From NCBI RefSeq assembly GCF_036588685.1, contig NC_086381.1, positions 69,013,436 to 69,077,435 of the forward strand: a stretch of DNA of 64,000 nt, read 5' to 3'. Below, in pieces: positions 1 to 11,544 of this stretch. Each line of letters opens with the position of its first letter. The first letter of the stretch is position 1. Under the pieces are notes generated by a model, which saw only the letters and a program-made list of their open reading frames with translations, ran no database searches and was not told the DNA's origin. The DNA comes from Mytilus trossulus. Taxonomy: Eukaryota; Mollusca; Bivalvia; Mytilida; Mytilidae. The position numbers and the translations under genes are program-made.

Positions 1-346
1 GTTCTGTTTACTTTTAAATTCTTCCACATAATTGTCATTTGTGAAATTCTGTTGCATTTGTTTTGGAAACTTCAAATAGTGTTTTGAGACAGTACCCAGC
101 TTCATATGACAATGATCATATTATATTGTGCTATTCATTTTTACATCCATTTCTCCTCAACTTCCTTTAACTGAATACTTGAAACTAGCAGGGTGTTATT
201 GCTCACATTTCCAACTTTCTATATGTAATTGATTTTCTGACTTATTTATTCCAGTTATACATGTACTTCGATATTTTACTGCTTTCATTTTACAAATTCA
301 TTTGAAAATATTTTTGAATTGGATCTTTTGTTTATATATTTTACAG

Positions 347-484
347 TAAGAAATATGCAAATGACCACAATAGACAAAACTAAACTTGAGAAGGAGGATG
401 TCAGCTGGTTTGACAAAGACATTGATGATTTAGAAATAGGTGAGACAGTATCTGAAATACCAGAGGACATTGACCAGAATCAAG
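347..484 (+). CDS. TMEM183: TMEM183 exon (acidic linker)
   Basis: The acceptor TTTTACAG ends at 346 and the donor is G|GTACAG at 484/485. It reads in frame from position 349 and gives an acidic stretch rich in Asp and Glu (VSWFDKDIDDLEIGETV). This matches the acidic segment that precedes the F-box in vertebrate TMEM183. It ends in phase 1. Further 5' exons must lie upstream of the window, and I see none in 1-346. Confidence 0.8.
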
Positions 485-3400
485 GTACAGTGAAGTAGAT
501 AGAATATATTCAAATTCTGATTATTAGGACATTTATTCTATGTAATGAAAAATGATTTTAAAAAAGAAAACAGACATAACTAAAAAATATATTGGGGTTG
601 ATAAGTTGAGGTTTATGATCCCTTCTGTGGCCTGTGAATTTTGAACTTTTCAAACTGCATTAGTATCCAAACAACAAATATAATACATAATACAGATGGG
701 CCATTTTGTACATATATACTAAAGTGAAACTTAGTGCAAAGCATAAATATTTATAGTTTCATTACATTTAATAGAAAAAGGGAATTTGGTGAATAAAAAA
801 TCAAGAATTTTGTTGAAAATCCACAGACTTTAATACAGAGATTTTTGTTATAAAACTTGAAAAATAGTTTACTAAATTGTTTTTCTATGATCAGCTATAG
901 ATTGTCTATTGTTTACAAAAAGTCATAAACAACCTTTAAGTTCCAAAACACCTTGTGCTGATTAACTAAATTTATGCGCAACCTAGAAGGTGTACTTGAG
1001 TTGGTCCATATTTCTATTTATTTATACCAATACTTCAATTAATAAATTTGTTTTGAGGAAATCATTGCTACCTGTAGCACTGCAGGAATAAACAATTTTG
1101 TCCAATTTCAATTTTTTAAGTTAGTATTTGTGCTCAAAATGTATATTAAAAGTGAGAAACATGACAATCAATAATGTCAGAATGAGTGAACATGGAAACA
1201 CTGGGAATTCGATGGCATTACGATGACCTCCAAATGTATGGAGTGCCATTGATGCCAAATAAGCGTGGTCTGGGTACCGCTGTTTTATAACGGCACCTGC
1301 ATGACAAGGGTTAGTTATAGAATCCCTGGCCTTTTCAGTCATGATATCAATTAATTTAATGTTAAGGGTATTTCTTTTACTAGTATTCCATATTGCTATA
1401 TACAAATAACCATTTTGATTGATCCTAATGACACTTGTTACAATAAGTACAAACTAAAATCAGCTTCATGTATGTCATTTGGAAATTCTTGTAATATCAT
1501 TATTTGTGTTATTGATTACAAGGTTTTTAATTCAAACTGAACTCATGCAATATATTTTCTTTATTCATTTGTAGAACAAAGATATCAAAGACGAAAGAGA
1601 GAAAGTTCCTCAGGAGGAATAAGATTTCCAATAGATTTATGGGTAGCTTTGTCATGTCAAATACTACCAGAGCAGATTCTGACATTTGCACAGATCTGTC
1701 GAGCATCAAATGCTGTTGTACATACAGTACAGTTCTGGAAACATTTATACAATAGGTAGGCATATTTTTATAATGTCATAATAATAGCTTTGTCATGTCA
1801 AATACTACCAGAGCAGATTCTGACGTTTGCACAGATCTGTTGGGCATACAGTACAGTTCTGGAAACATTTAATTTTAGTTTCTTGTGTATAATTCGGAGT
1901 TTAGTATGACTTCCATTATCATTGTTCTAGTATACATATTTTTTAAGGGGCCAGCTGAAGGACGCCTACAGGTGCAGGAGTTTCTCGCTGACTTGAGGGC
2001 CCATTTGTGGCCTTCGAATGCTGTCTGCTCTTTGGTCGGGTTGTTGTTGCTTTGACACATTCCCCATTTCCTTTCTCAATTTTATACAATAGGAAGGCAT
2101 ATTTTTTTAAATTCATTATAATATTTTATAAATTAGGCAAGTCCTAAAAGCTTCTCTGTATTGACCTTCTTTAGTACAATATCCTGGTCTGTATGATAAA
2201 TGTTGGGTATACATAACTAAGACAGCAACCCAAAACCACGTTATAGCCCAAAGACATCATGTAACAATCTTCAACAATATGTCTATGTAATATATCGAGC
2301 TTTTAATTGAAAAGAAATAAATAAATAGGCTATTAACCCATTAACCCCTAATGACGCATATAGGCGTCATGGCGACAACCATTCTTTGATGGCACGTATG
2401 ACCCTCCATACCTTTTTTGAATTGCCCAACTTGAACTGTCATGATAGCAGGGACTTCAACCAAGCAGTTCATGGTCCATTACCTCTTGTCAGACGTCTGT
2501 TCATAAAATTATATGGCACTTTGAAAGCCGTTTAAGAGTTCAAAATCGGAAAAACGTGAAAAGTAGCCAAAATCAGGTGGGGGTGGGCATCTGTTGATGG
2601 CCACTACTTAACTGGTAGTCATTGTAGGTATACACTATTATCGTAAATGCATGCATAGGTGGTATAGGAACACAAAGAGGTATAATATGGCCAAAAGGAA
2701 TCTAGTCTGTAAAATCTAGGTCACCGTTTTGTCAAAAATCTGTAAAAACGGACATTTAGGCAGACCTGACTTGACGATAATAATTCGCCAGCAAGACACT
2801 TAAGTCCCATATACTCCCAGTTAGCATGCATGGACTGCTGTAACTATAGGGTAATACTTGAATGACACAGAAACACAGTCTGGTTAATGTTCACCTCTCA
2901 AGGTCGTTTTAAAATTGGAAAATAGAGGGAAAATGACCATTTTTCAGTGGGGGTGGGTTCAAACCCACGAGAAAATCTTGCACCTCCCACCCCACCCCCA
3001 CCCATGCCATCCACCCCCAAATTTCAATACATAGTTTAATAGATGAGCAGCAGTTACAGCATCAAGAGTCTGCTAATTTGCATATAATTTGCATATTATT
3101 GCAAATTTTCGAAAATGCCTGATTTTCCAGAAATCTCTTAGGGGCCAATGAGTTAAATCACAATAAAAAGAATATAACATAAACCACCTGTGAGGTTCTA
3201 ACATAGTAACGGCATATAAACCAGGGATAAAAGAGGTTCATTTTACATCTCAAGTTCTCAACACTCCAGATGTAAATGCTGAACAGATGAAAAATATGTA
3301 AGATAATACCTTTGCCATGTTTACATATAATTGCAGAATAAAAGCTACCATAAACAGGTAAAAACTCTACAATTGTTTTTTGATGAGGTCAGCACATGTT

Positions 3401-4145
3401 TTCATCAATCGATGTTAGATCGCATATATATCCACTTAGGATAAAATTGAGAGCCTTTTTATATAGACAATATATGTCAAGTTTTAATACTCTTAATTAT
3501 GATATATCAATTATGCTATTGTACATATTCCCTTTAAATTGTAATTTCAGATTTTACTTTGAGAAAAGTGAACTTCCCGAATGTTTAAGACTAGAGAACC
3601 TAGAGAGAATAAATGGACTACGACAGAGAGTTATACGATCCCTGTTCTTCATCTATCCTCCTTTTGTAGCAAAGATCATACGGACAATGCCTTTTGAGGA
3701 TGAACCACATTTTTTTGTGGGCCAAAGATGCCTATTTACTTGGCATGAAAAAGTGAAAAATGTGTATAATTTTAATTTCAAATTCAAAAAAGAAAGAATA
3801 TATGAAATTAACAAACTGAAATATTTTAAAGAAACAACTGACTTAAAAAATGGCTACAGAGATTTATATTTCAATCAAGAAAATGATTATTATGTTTTAG
3901 AAGTGACTTGCCAGACTTTCCTATCTGTACCTTCTGTGATGGGACTTGTTTTAAGTAATGTCTATCTTAAGTTAAGTAGCGGTATGAGATACCATTGTTT
4001 AAAGTTAGTTTTTGATACTAATATAAAAGGCATTCCAGTAGGTAACAGAAAGTTCATTGAAGATACTGTTATGATTCTAGATCCGGTCTTAAATGTGAAA
4101 ATATATCCTTGGTGGCACCCTAAATATCCATTCCTTAATAATTAA
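347..4145 (+). CDS. TMEM183: TMEM183-like gene, 3' three coding exons (overview)
   Basis: Three exons splice in phase: 347-484, 1575-1755 and 3551-4145 (stop TAA). The 5' end lies before the window. The product aligns by eye with vertebrate TMEM183A over an F-box-like segment (starting FPIDLW), the INGLRQRVIRSL helix, the NFNFKFKK block, a hydrophobic stretch near the middle of the last exon (SVPSVMGLVLSNVYL) and the closing WWHPKYPF motif. TMEM183 is a poorly characterised F-box-containing, predicted single-pass membrane protein; its biochemical role is not known to me. Junction phases are 1 then 2 and all sites are GT/AG. The continuous reading frame that starts at 3396 is not the true exon start, because a pyrimidine-rich acceptor ends at 3550. 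Confidence 0.9.
485..1574 (+). other. TMEM183 intron, no other feature seen
   Basis: AT-rich intron of 1.09 kb with normal GT/AG ends. I see no coding potential and no recognisable transposon ends in it. The short minus-strand frame at 1121-1405 has no family resemblance. Confidence 0.5.
1575..1755 (+). CDS. TMEM183: TMEM183 exon (F-box-like domain)
   Basis: The acceptor ATTTGTAG ends at 1574; the donor AATAG|GTAGGC is at 1755/1756. The 181 nt exon encodes a basic stretch (YQRRKRESS) and then an F-box-like helix set: FPIDLWVALSCQILPEQI, followed by FAQICRASNAVV and FWKHLYNR. It enters in phase 1 and leaves in phase 2, and it joins the next exon to give an Arg codon. An F-box would recruit Skp1/cullin partners, but that is a family inference only. 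Confidence 0.88.
1785..2105 (+). pseudogene. Partial duplicate of TMEM183 exon 2, split by a repeat
   Basis: Bases 1785-1871 repeat exon sequence from about 1644-1745, with a small internal deletion. Bases 2082-2105 repeat the exon end and the start of the intron (original 1746-1775), but the donor GT has become GA. A ~210 bp repeat sits between the two pieces. It is a local tandem duplication of the F-box exon end, now non-functional and lying in the next intron. Confidence 0.8.
1872..2081 (+). repeat. Interspersed repeat inside the duplicated exon
   Basis: This AT-flanked block includes a GC-richer core (GGGGCCAGCTGAAGGACGCC) and ends in a CATTCCCC-type tail. I recognise it as a repeat found widely in mussel sequence. 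It interrupts the duplicated copy of TMEM183 exon 2, so it arrived after that duplication. Confidence 0.55.
2337..3152. mobile_element. piggyBac-like MITE with TTAA target sites
   Basis: The element is flanked by TTAA at 2333-2336 and TTAA at 3153-3156. Its ends are imperfect inverted repeats: CCCATTAACCCCTAA on the left and, read inward from the right, CTCATTGGCCCCTAAG. TTAA duplication and C-rich termini are typical of the piggyBac superfamily. The 816 bp interior has C-rich runs near 2990 but no transposase, so it is non-autonomous. It lies in the TMEM183 intron. Confidence 0.55.
3551..4145 (+). CDS. TMEM183: TMEM183 terminal coding exon
   Basis: The acceptor TAATTTCAG ends at 3550 and the TAA stop is at 4143-4145. 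The exon's 198 complete codons include the stop. The product contains LERINGLRQRVIRSLFFIYP, a Phe/Lys-rich NFNFKFKKERIYE segment, the predicted membrane segment around SVPSVMGLVLSNVYLKL, and MILDPVLNVKIYPWWHPKYP before the C terminus. This is the most conserved part of the TMEM183 family. An upstream in-frame ATG at 3396 belongs to the intron. Confidence 0.92.
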
Positions 4146-4290
4146 CTAATTTATGTAGTCATTGTATCAGTAACAGAAACATGTGTCAGAAGTTTAAACA
4201 AAACGTTACTAAAAAAAATGGAGTTATCTACCCTCAATTAGAAAAGAAGATTTCCAGTTATTGCATTTGGCTAACCTTCAATACTCAAAT

Positions 4291-4296
4291 ATTAAA
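4291..4296 (+). terminator. Possible TMEM183 polyadenylation signal (ATTAAA)
   Basis: ATTAAA lies about 145 bases after the TMEM183 stop, on the same strand. It is the common variant of AATAAA. No better signal is visible between the stop and the next repeat. Confidence 0.4.
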
Positions 4297-4391
4297 GTTT
4301 GGGCTAGTTTCATGGGCCTGAATTTCCTTATTTTCTGATAGGATGTGTATAATATGTATAATTTTTATCTTGTTCAAGTGTAATGCTTTTA

Positions 4392-4976
4392 TTTAAGGAG
4401 GCTCGCAGGTACAAACAAATCAGCATCAAAAATCAAATATTTGAACAATTTTTTTTTCATTACAAATTTTATTTATAACACTATTAGTTGTTACTTTATA
4501 ATATGGCACACAGATCAACCAAAAAAATCAATTCGTTATGGACCCAGATGACTTTTAAATGTTTATATCATTGCAAAAGCTCCACTTTATCTCCCTTTGG
4601 TGAAAAAAATGCATTTTTTTGGCATTTAATTTGAAATATCTTTTCAACTTATCAGTGACCTATATTTTTTTTTTTATTTTTTCATATTAGCTGTACTTTA
4701 AGTAAACTAGTGTATGATTTAAGCGTTTCTGTAATTTAGTTCTTTTTTATTTCTATAGTATATTACCTTTTTCTTCCTACTAGTTCAACAGAAAACATAT
4801 ATCTAAACAAAAATGCATGCTTCTTTTGAAGGGAGATTGTGAGCTTAAATGAAAGTTGACACCATATTTTTCTTTTTTTTTTCTTTTAGGTTTGGAAAAA
4901 AGTTTATTAATAGAAAAAAGTAGGGAAATTGGATTATTCTATAAAAAATGGATTTATATCTGTGAGCCCCCTTAAG
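4392..4976 (+). repeat. Interspersed repeat, copy 1 (inverted copy at 55066-55627)
   Basis: The block begins AAGGAGGCTCGCAGGTAC and ends near GAGCCCCCTTAAGG. The reverse complement of 55066-55627 shows the same landmarks in the same order, including the stretch around AGAAGCATACATTTTTG. Its ends look like imperfect inverted repeats (AAGGNGGCTC and GAGCCCCCTT), which suggests a non-autonomous DNA transposon. Confidence 0.6.
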
Positions 4977-5095
4977 GATACATTAAAATCAGGACATTTT
5001 AGTGTTCCAAGTTATTTTCCTTTGACAGTTAACATGATTAAATGATTTTGTTTTTACATGTATTACTTGTTTATTTTTTTAAGAGGTTATCTTTT

Positions 5096-6110
5096 GTATA
5101 CAGGGCCCAGTTGTTCAAAAGTGTTGTTAGGCTAACGATGTCTTTAAAGTGTCGTTAACGTGTCGTTATAATTTAACGATAATGTTAAGTGTTGTTCAAA
5201 AATATTATCGTTAACTTTTGTGTTAAAACCTCGCTACAGGTGTTACATTCTATATTGTCGAGCCTTCGACTTTAGTCGAAAAAGCGAGACTAAGCGATCC
5301 TACTTTCCGTCGGCGTCGGCGGCGTCCACAAATATTCACTCTGGGGTTAAAGTTTTTGAAATTTTAGTAACTTTCTTAAACTGTACTGGATTTCTACCAA
5401 ACTTGGACAGAAGCTTGTTTATGATTATAAGATAGTATCCAGAAGTAAATTTTGTGAAAATAAAATTCCATTTTTTCCGTATTTTACTTATAAATGGACT
5501 TAGTTTTTTCTGCGGGGAAACATTATATTCAGTCTGTGGTTTAAGTTTTTAAAATTTTAATAACTTTCTCAAACTATCCTGGGTTTGTACCAAACTTAGG
5601 CAGAAGCTTATTTATGATCATAAGATAGTATCCAGAAGTAAATTTTGTAAAAAAATAAATCCATTTTTTCCGTATTTTATTTTTAAATGGACTTAGTTTT
5701 TCTGCTGGGAAACATTACATTCACTCTGTGGTTAAAATTTTAAAAATTTTAATAACTTTCTTTAACTATCCTGGTTTTGTACCAAATTTGGACAGAAGCT
5801 TATTGATGATCATAAGATAGTATCCAGAAGTAAATTTTGTAAAAAAATTAATCCATTTTTCCGTATTTTACTTTTAAATGGACTTAGTTTTTCTTCCAGT
5901 TAACATTACATACAGTCTGCAGTTAAAGTTTCCAAAACATTTATTAGATTCATTAACTATCCTAGATTTTTACCAAACATGGACAGAAGCTTCTTACAAT
6001 CAAAAGATAGTATCAAGAGGAATATTTTTATTGATTTTTTTCCTCAAATTTTGTTGAGCCTGCGATTTACAGCAAAAGTAGGCGAGACACTGGGTTCCGC
6101 GGAACCCTTA
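5096..6110 (+). repeat. Bivalve-type interspersed repeat with four ~192 bp tandem units
   Basis: It opens with GTCGAGCC near 5257 and closes with a GGTTCCGCGGAACC palindrome near 6095. In between are four tandem units, each containing GATAGTATC preceded by ATGATNATAA; the landmarks fall at about 5421, 5614, 5806 and 5997, a period of 191-193 bp. Bases 5096-5250 are a separate low-complexity segment rich in GTTAACG and TTGTTCAAAA. No protein-coding frame is credible. Confidence 0.6.
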
Positions 6111-6903
6111 CAAATTTTTTTAGTCTCAAGCTGAACATGAGGCATACTAGATTGCCAAAAAATCTTTTGACATGCAAGCATGCTTTTAAAGGATAAATGA
6201 TGACAGAATACTACTTATCATTTGAATATCTTATTCTTAAAGTCATATGAAACCTCAAATTAAAAAAAATGATGCATATGCTTTTTTATACCGAAATGGA
6301 TAGTTTTCATTATTAAACTTATGCACAAAACAATCAAAACAAAAATAAGTCTCTGGTGAAGGTTTCCCTGGAATAAAAAATCTGTAACTAGAAAGAATAC
6401 TCCTTCAAGAGTACTGGTGTTATAGACCTGAAATACTTTTTTCTGAAGAAAATTCTTTAATTTGTCCAATTTTAGAAGAAGATTACTTTTTTTTTAATTG
6501 CATGCTTCCAGGAAGCAATTCCCTGACATATTTTCTGTATGCAAAGTGACCTAAGCGTGAACCTTCTTGTAAAAATCTGGTGATCACAATACTTATGGAT
6601 CTGTCATTAAAATAAACTGTTATCTGATTGTACATGTAAACACATGCTCAAATCCATGCTTTTTGTTGATTGTTTACTTTAAGGTGACAATCGGTAAACT
6701 TCAGAGTCAAAACACAGCATTTAATGAGCTACCATATTTGTTAAATCATAACAAACAGAGAGAAAAAAAATGATAATGATAGGATATAATTGCGTAAAAA
6801 ATGATAAAATCATGCACAGATAAGTTTATGATATATACATGCCATGGTTCAAGAATTGGATAAACATTATTTTTTACCAGTCACTCGTTTCATATGACTT
6901 TAA
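6111..6903. other. AT-rich stretch with no feature recognised
   Basis: I examined both strands and found only short frames. The longest (minus strand, 6260-6469) has no recognisable domain. I see no repeat ends, splice-bounded exon or RNA gene. Confidence 0.4.
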
Positions 6904-7069
6904 CAGTGGCAGATCCAGCCATTTTTAAAGGGGTGTTCCCAACCAAGAATAAAAGGGGAATGGGGCTGGGGGTTCCAACCACATGTACCCATTCAAATGC
7001 ATTGTTTGACCAAATTTTCCAAAGAAAATTAGAGTTCCAACCCCCAGAACTCTCCTGGATCAGCCACTG
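6904..7069. mobile_element. Short MITE, CAGTGGC-ended
   Basis: The ends are inverted: CAGTGGCAGATCCAG on the left and, read inward from the right, CAGTGGCTGATCCAG. The 166 bp interior has no coding capacity. A diverged relative with the same internal landmarks (TTCCCAACC and CCCCATTCAAATG) is at 7926-8050. No clean target duplication is visible. Confidence 0.6.
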
Positions 7070-7184
7070 CTTACAGTGATTATGAGATATGTTTCTTAAG
7101 AAGTGAATGGTTGGATTGAATTTGCAGTGATTTTATTGCTAAGGAATATTTCAAATACTTTAATTTTGTGAACTAATCAAAAGC

Positions 7185-7560
7185 ATGTTTGATTTTTTAT
7201 ACAACCCCAAAAAATTGTTGCGGTAATATATTGGTTTGACGTTGGCGTCAGGATTGTCTGAAGACACATTGGTTTTCGCACTATAACTTTAGTTAGAGTA
7301 AATAGAAACCTCTGTGGTCGTATCAAGTTACGCTCTGTGGAGCATCTGGTTAAGTTTAAGTTCTTAGACCACATTCATTCTGTGTCAAAAACCTATGTTG
7401 TGTCAACTATTTAATCACAATCCAAATTCAGAGCTGTATCAAGCTTGAATGTTGTGTCCATACTTGCCCCAACTGTTCAGGGTTCGAACTCTGCGGTTGT
7501 ATAAAGCTGCGCCTTGCTAAGCCTGAGCATCTTGTTGTCTTTCTTGAAGAAGTGACTAGG
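7185..7560 (+). repeat. Interspersed repeat family B, short copy
   Basis: Shared landmarks with the long copy at 25080-26620 are the opening TTGGTTTTCGCACT, then GACCACATTCATTCTGTG, AACCTATGTTGTGTCAAC and a closing GTCGTATAA-type end. The middle is deleted relative to the long copy. A second partial copy is at 13640-14170. Confidence 0.6.
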
Positions 7561-7834
7561 TGCTATTTCTGTGGGGTTGTCAACAATGCATTAGTTTGTG
7601 ATCAGGTTATTTTATGTGGAAACACTAGTGTTAGGTCAATGATATTTGATAAACAGTTCCATTGGAACTTCTCATTTCCTGGAAGATTAATTAGCTCTGC
7701 TACCTCAGTCATGGTCTGTTGACTTTTATCCGTTAGTTAGTTTTAATGGTTTAGTTTATGAAAACGTCAGCTTCAGGGCATATAATACAGGTTTGATCCC
7801 AGTGATTTTTTGCTGAAAGTTGGCTTACATACAG

Positions 7835-8270
7835 TGTATATATAGGAAGATGTGGTATGAGTGCCAATGAGATAACTCTCCATCATTATAAAAAATTATA
7901 AAAGTAAACCATTATAGACGACCAGGGCGAATCTAGCCATTTTAAAAAGGGGATTCCCAACCCAGGACAAAGGGGGTCCCAACTATATGTCCCCATTCAA
8001 ATGAATTGATCGGCCACAAAAAGTGGGGTTCCAACCCCTGGAACCGCCAATTAGGTCGATGTACGGTCTTCCAACACGGAGCCTTGGCTCACACCGAACA
8101 ACAAGATATAAAGGGCCCCAAAATTACTAGTGTAGAACCATTCAAGCGGGAAAACCACCGGTCTTATCTATATAAAAAACAGAGAAACAAGAAACACATA
8201 CATGTATAAATTACATAAACAAACGACTACTGTACCTCAGATTCCTGACTTAGGACAGGTACAAACATTA
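7835..8270 (-). repeat. Interspersed repeat family A (minus), split by a MITE at 7926-8050
   Basis: Read on the minus strand it matches the copies at 11545-11835 and 45350-45530: CCTGTCCTAAGTCAGGAATC, then TGGGGCCCTTTATA, then the CTCATTGGCACTCATACC end. In the middle (7926-8050) lies a diverged copy of the 6904-7069 MITE, which replaces the point where family A should read through. This is a nested insertion. Confidence 0.65.
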
Positions 8271-8318
8271 AGCTGTTTTTATACGAATTTTTGTTTGTCT
8301 TTTATTGGCATCATATCG

Positions 8319-8480
8319 TATGGAAAGCCACATGGGACCCCCCGACTCCGTGCATGTGTTATATAGTACTTTCACGGCCGTGTAAGATTACCGAACCCGT
8401 GAATATTTTTTCCGATTCCGCGAATGTTTTGGACCGACTCCGTGAAAGTTTTGGACCGATTCCGTGAAAGTTCCTGACCG
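8319..8480 (+). repeat. Left TIR with CGGAGTCGG-type subterminal units
   Basis: It contains TATGGAAAGCC, the block ACTTTCACGGCCGTGTAAG, and then alternating units on the pattern GACCGA(C/T)TCCG(T/C)G. It mirrors 12780-13010. Confidence 0.7.
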
Positions 8481-8539
8481 ACTCCGCGAATGATATAGCC
8501 CGACTTATTTAACAAACACTCCAAACGCAATGCCAGTTG

Positions 8540-8770
8540 ACATACTCGGCCGTGCAAGATAGATGCCGACTTTGATAACTTTCTTTCAATTACATAGCAC
8601 ATTCGCGGCCGTGTAAGATTGATGCCGACTTTGATAACTTTATTTAATTACATAGCACATTCGCGGCCGTGTAAGATTGATGCCGACTCTATAGTAATTA
8701 ATGTGATTAAAACGTTAGTAATTAGTGATGGTCGCGGCCGTGTAATACAATTTATTGCCGACTGTGTCCA
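8540..8770 (+). repeat. Tandem ~60 bp units with GCGGCCGTGTAAGAT
   Basis: About four degenerate units share the core CGGCCGTGTAAGATTGATGC and the following GACTTTGATAAC. The CGGCCGTG core is the same one that occurs in the TIRs, so these are probably internal copies of a terminal unit. Confidence 0.6.
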
Positions 8771-8780
8771 TTTCATACAT

Positions 8781-9964
8781 ATCATTAGCGATCTCCATGG
8801 AATCATTAAAACCATTATAATTATATAATGCATAATTATTTTGTATTTTTCGCTACTTGTCATTGTATTAATATGTATTTGACAATTTTATTCTTACCTC
8901 TTATAGTTTTTTAATATTTGATCTAAAATCTAAAATAATTTAGAAGGGAAATTTATTGGGGGGGGGGGGGGGGGGGGGTCTTTGTTTATGTAAACGGTAT
9001 AAAACGAGAATATATGCGGATTTTTTTATGTTACTATATTGACAGTACCGCCCCTAATTTTGATAACTTGCTCCACATGAATACAATATATTAGATGTTC
9101 TTTTTTATAGTGCGGATTATCTTTTTTCTTTTGCTGTTTTATAATGCATGCATACAATTAGTAGCAGAATCAGGAGACAAGTTTAGCAATTGTTATAGTT
9201 TTCACAAAAAGAACTGTCTATCATTTTTTTCTTTTGAGGATACAAATATCATATATAGATATTCATATTTCTACTAGAAAATATAACTACATAATGTCAA
9301 AGGTTTTAAAAGTATGTTCCTGTTGATTTATCCTGTAAATGGTTTTACTCATTAATACTATCTCATAAAAATTAAGAAAAGTCACCAAGAAATAAATTGT
9401 TCGGTATCAATAGAATATTTTTTCACATGTAAAGATGTCTGATAATATATCATTCGAGAAATACGAGTCTGATAGAGTAAAACTTGTCATCGTTGTCGAA
9501 GAACATAAATTTCGTCAGGCATTTGTAAGAGAAATAAGATGGAGATACACAGATATTGGAGTTGTTCTAGGCTTTTAGATTATTTACATGAAACTAATAC
9601 TCAGAAACTAGAAAGACAGATTTTGAGAAAAGCATGCAAACGAAAAAGCAACTGGTATGTTATCTGAGCAACCTTCTACAATAATTAATATTTGAAATAT
9701 TAACCTCCTTCTTTCAACTATACATAAAACAGAGAAAGAAGGAAACTTCATCCAGTTCAACAAAAAATCAATCCGAATTTCACAAATTCTTGATGATATT
9801 TGGTGTTGCAACAAACAAAGATGAATCAGCATATTTTTTGTATTAAAATGACTTTAAAATAACTCTGCCAGGCGGTAAATTGATGGTCCTATGCATGGAT
9901 GAAGGAGGAGAGAAGTCAATTATTTAGTTGATATATATAAGTAAAAATAAACAAATTCATCATG
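8781..9964. other. Interior of the 4.7 kb element: homopolymer and unidentified sequence
   Basis: It holds a poly-G run near 8960-8978 and AT-rich sequence. A small plus-strand frame at 9435-9581 (48 codons, beginning MSDNISFEKYESDRVK and ending at TAG) looks compositionally protein-like, but I do not recognise it. It could be a captured gene fragment. Confidence 0.3.
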
Positions 9965-10107
9965 AAAATTGGCGCAATTAGATGTTGTTTTTTTGGCGCA
10001 AATGATACCTATAATTTTTAAATTGGAGTGGCGCAAAAGTAGCAAGTGGCGTAAATAAGTTGTGGCGCAAATGAGTTCATTTTAGGCGCAAAAAAGATAT
10101 CGCCCAT
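9965..10107. mobile_element. Solitary end of a GGCGCAAA-repeat MITE
   Basis: Read from 10107 inward, it starts GGGCGATATC and is followed by at least four TTTGCGCC units. This matches the architecture of the complete elements at 53351-54699 and 59790-61005: a GGGC terminus and then TTTGCGC-type subterminal repeats. The partner end was not found. Confidence 0.5.
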
Positions 10108-10439
10108 TAATAAAACCCATATTATAATTGATATTTAAATTTGGAAGTACATGTATATTATTCCATTTTAATAAAGCTAGAATTAACTATTTTATGTTAT
10201 TCTTGATTCACAGATTCAGCTACGAGAAAGTGCATAATAAATTTAACAAATCGGTTCTAGTAAATAAGAAAACATTATGTAACATTGCTACATAAGTGTT
10301 ATAAAATAGGAAATATAACCTAAGTATGAGTTATGACAATTTCCGCTAGATTTGTTTATAAAAACTCAATTATTTAAAAAAAACATGTTAAAAAAGGTTC
10401 CAGAGTAAATGAATTTATGTCTGAAGATGGAACATATAC

Positions 10440-10640
10440 ATTCTGTATATGTGCCTGTCCCAAGTCGGGAGCCTGTTCTTCAGTGGTTGTCATTTGTTGC
10501 TGTGTTACATATTTAATTTTCGTAAATTATTTTGTACATTAATTAGCCTGCCGTTAGTTTTCTCGTTTGAATTGTTTTACATTTGTCATTTCTGGGCCTT
10601 TTATAGATGACTATGCGGTATGGGCTTATACATGTATTTA
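10440..10640 (+). repeat. Interspersed repeat, family A relative
   Basis: Shared landmarks with other copies are CCTGTCCCAAGTCGGGAGCC, GTTAGTTTTCTCGTTTGAAT and GACTATGCGGTATGGGCTT. The closest relative in the window is 28725-28915. Confidence 0.55.
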
Positions 10641-11544
10641 TAAACTTGACTTGCTTAAGCTTGATTCGAGTGTGAGGAGCCGTTATCCAGCTTGCTTTCT
10701 TCAAGCGTAAAACTGTCTTAGGAAGGGGGAAAAGACCAGTAATAATTCTTATATGATTTGCATATTAGGAAATATGATTGGTCGAGAGGTCTTCCGATAG
10801 TTGATACGACGTTTTTATTTAAGAAATAATTCATGGAAGCCATAGATTTGTTGGAAATTTACACGCGGCTTGGGCCGTGATATTCGAACTTTATCCTGAT
10901 CTCACTCCCAAAAAAGGTTCACATTGTGGTTCGCGGTATACATATATCGCTCGTACAGTAAAAAAAGATAGCGAATAAACCCTGACAATGAGCGGAAAGT
11001 AGCACCAGACGCTTCACGTGTTGACCAGAATCTTGTTACCCACCAGGAGCACTTGAGAACATCCTCTACTTCATGAGGTTAATTTATATGTCTTTATGCT
11101 TTTATGTAGTGTCTTAATATTGTTGTTATTCTTTTTGTCAATATCGAATATTGGCATAGCGTTAAAAAAAACCTCTTAAGAGCCTGTGTCACTCACCTTG
11201 ATGAGCATATCAAACAAAGGATATATATATACTCTCCAACCTTTTAGATGAGAATAGACTTCATGACAAAAATCTCTATTTTGTTTTATCTTGTATTACT
11301 GATCTTTGAGTCTGTTTAGTGTTTTTGACTTTATTAATATTAATATTTTTATTAACTTTGTATTTACATTGTATCATAGATCAAATTTATTCATTCAGTG
11401 TATGTTCATTGTGTTACTACGTTTTTTGATTGAGTTAAGCCATTCCAATTGATATTTTATAGTGTGTCTTTCTATGTTGTGATGTTACACTATTGTTTCA
11501 GATAAGGGAGAAGGTTTGGTACCATTAAAACATTTAATCCCGCT
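10641..11544. other. No feature recognised
   Basis: AT-rich interior of the 4.7 kb element. There are no convincing frames, splice-bounded exons or repeat ends here. Confidence 0.35.

Noticed and set aside
3396..3550. N-terminal 51 codons of the 249-residue plus frame as TMEM183 coding sequence
   Set aside because: The family similarity begins exactly after the acceptor at 3550, and phases match the preceding exon only there.
7780..7800. GGTTTGATCCC as a tRNA B box
   Set aside because: No A box at the right distance, no acceptor stem, and it lies in repeat sequence.
8960..8978. Poly-G runs (also 45218-45244, 52576-52592) and the poly-C run at 28460 as functional quadruplex sites
   Set aside because: Homopolymer runs of this kind are common in repeats and prone to sequencing error; nothing nearby supports a role.
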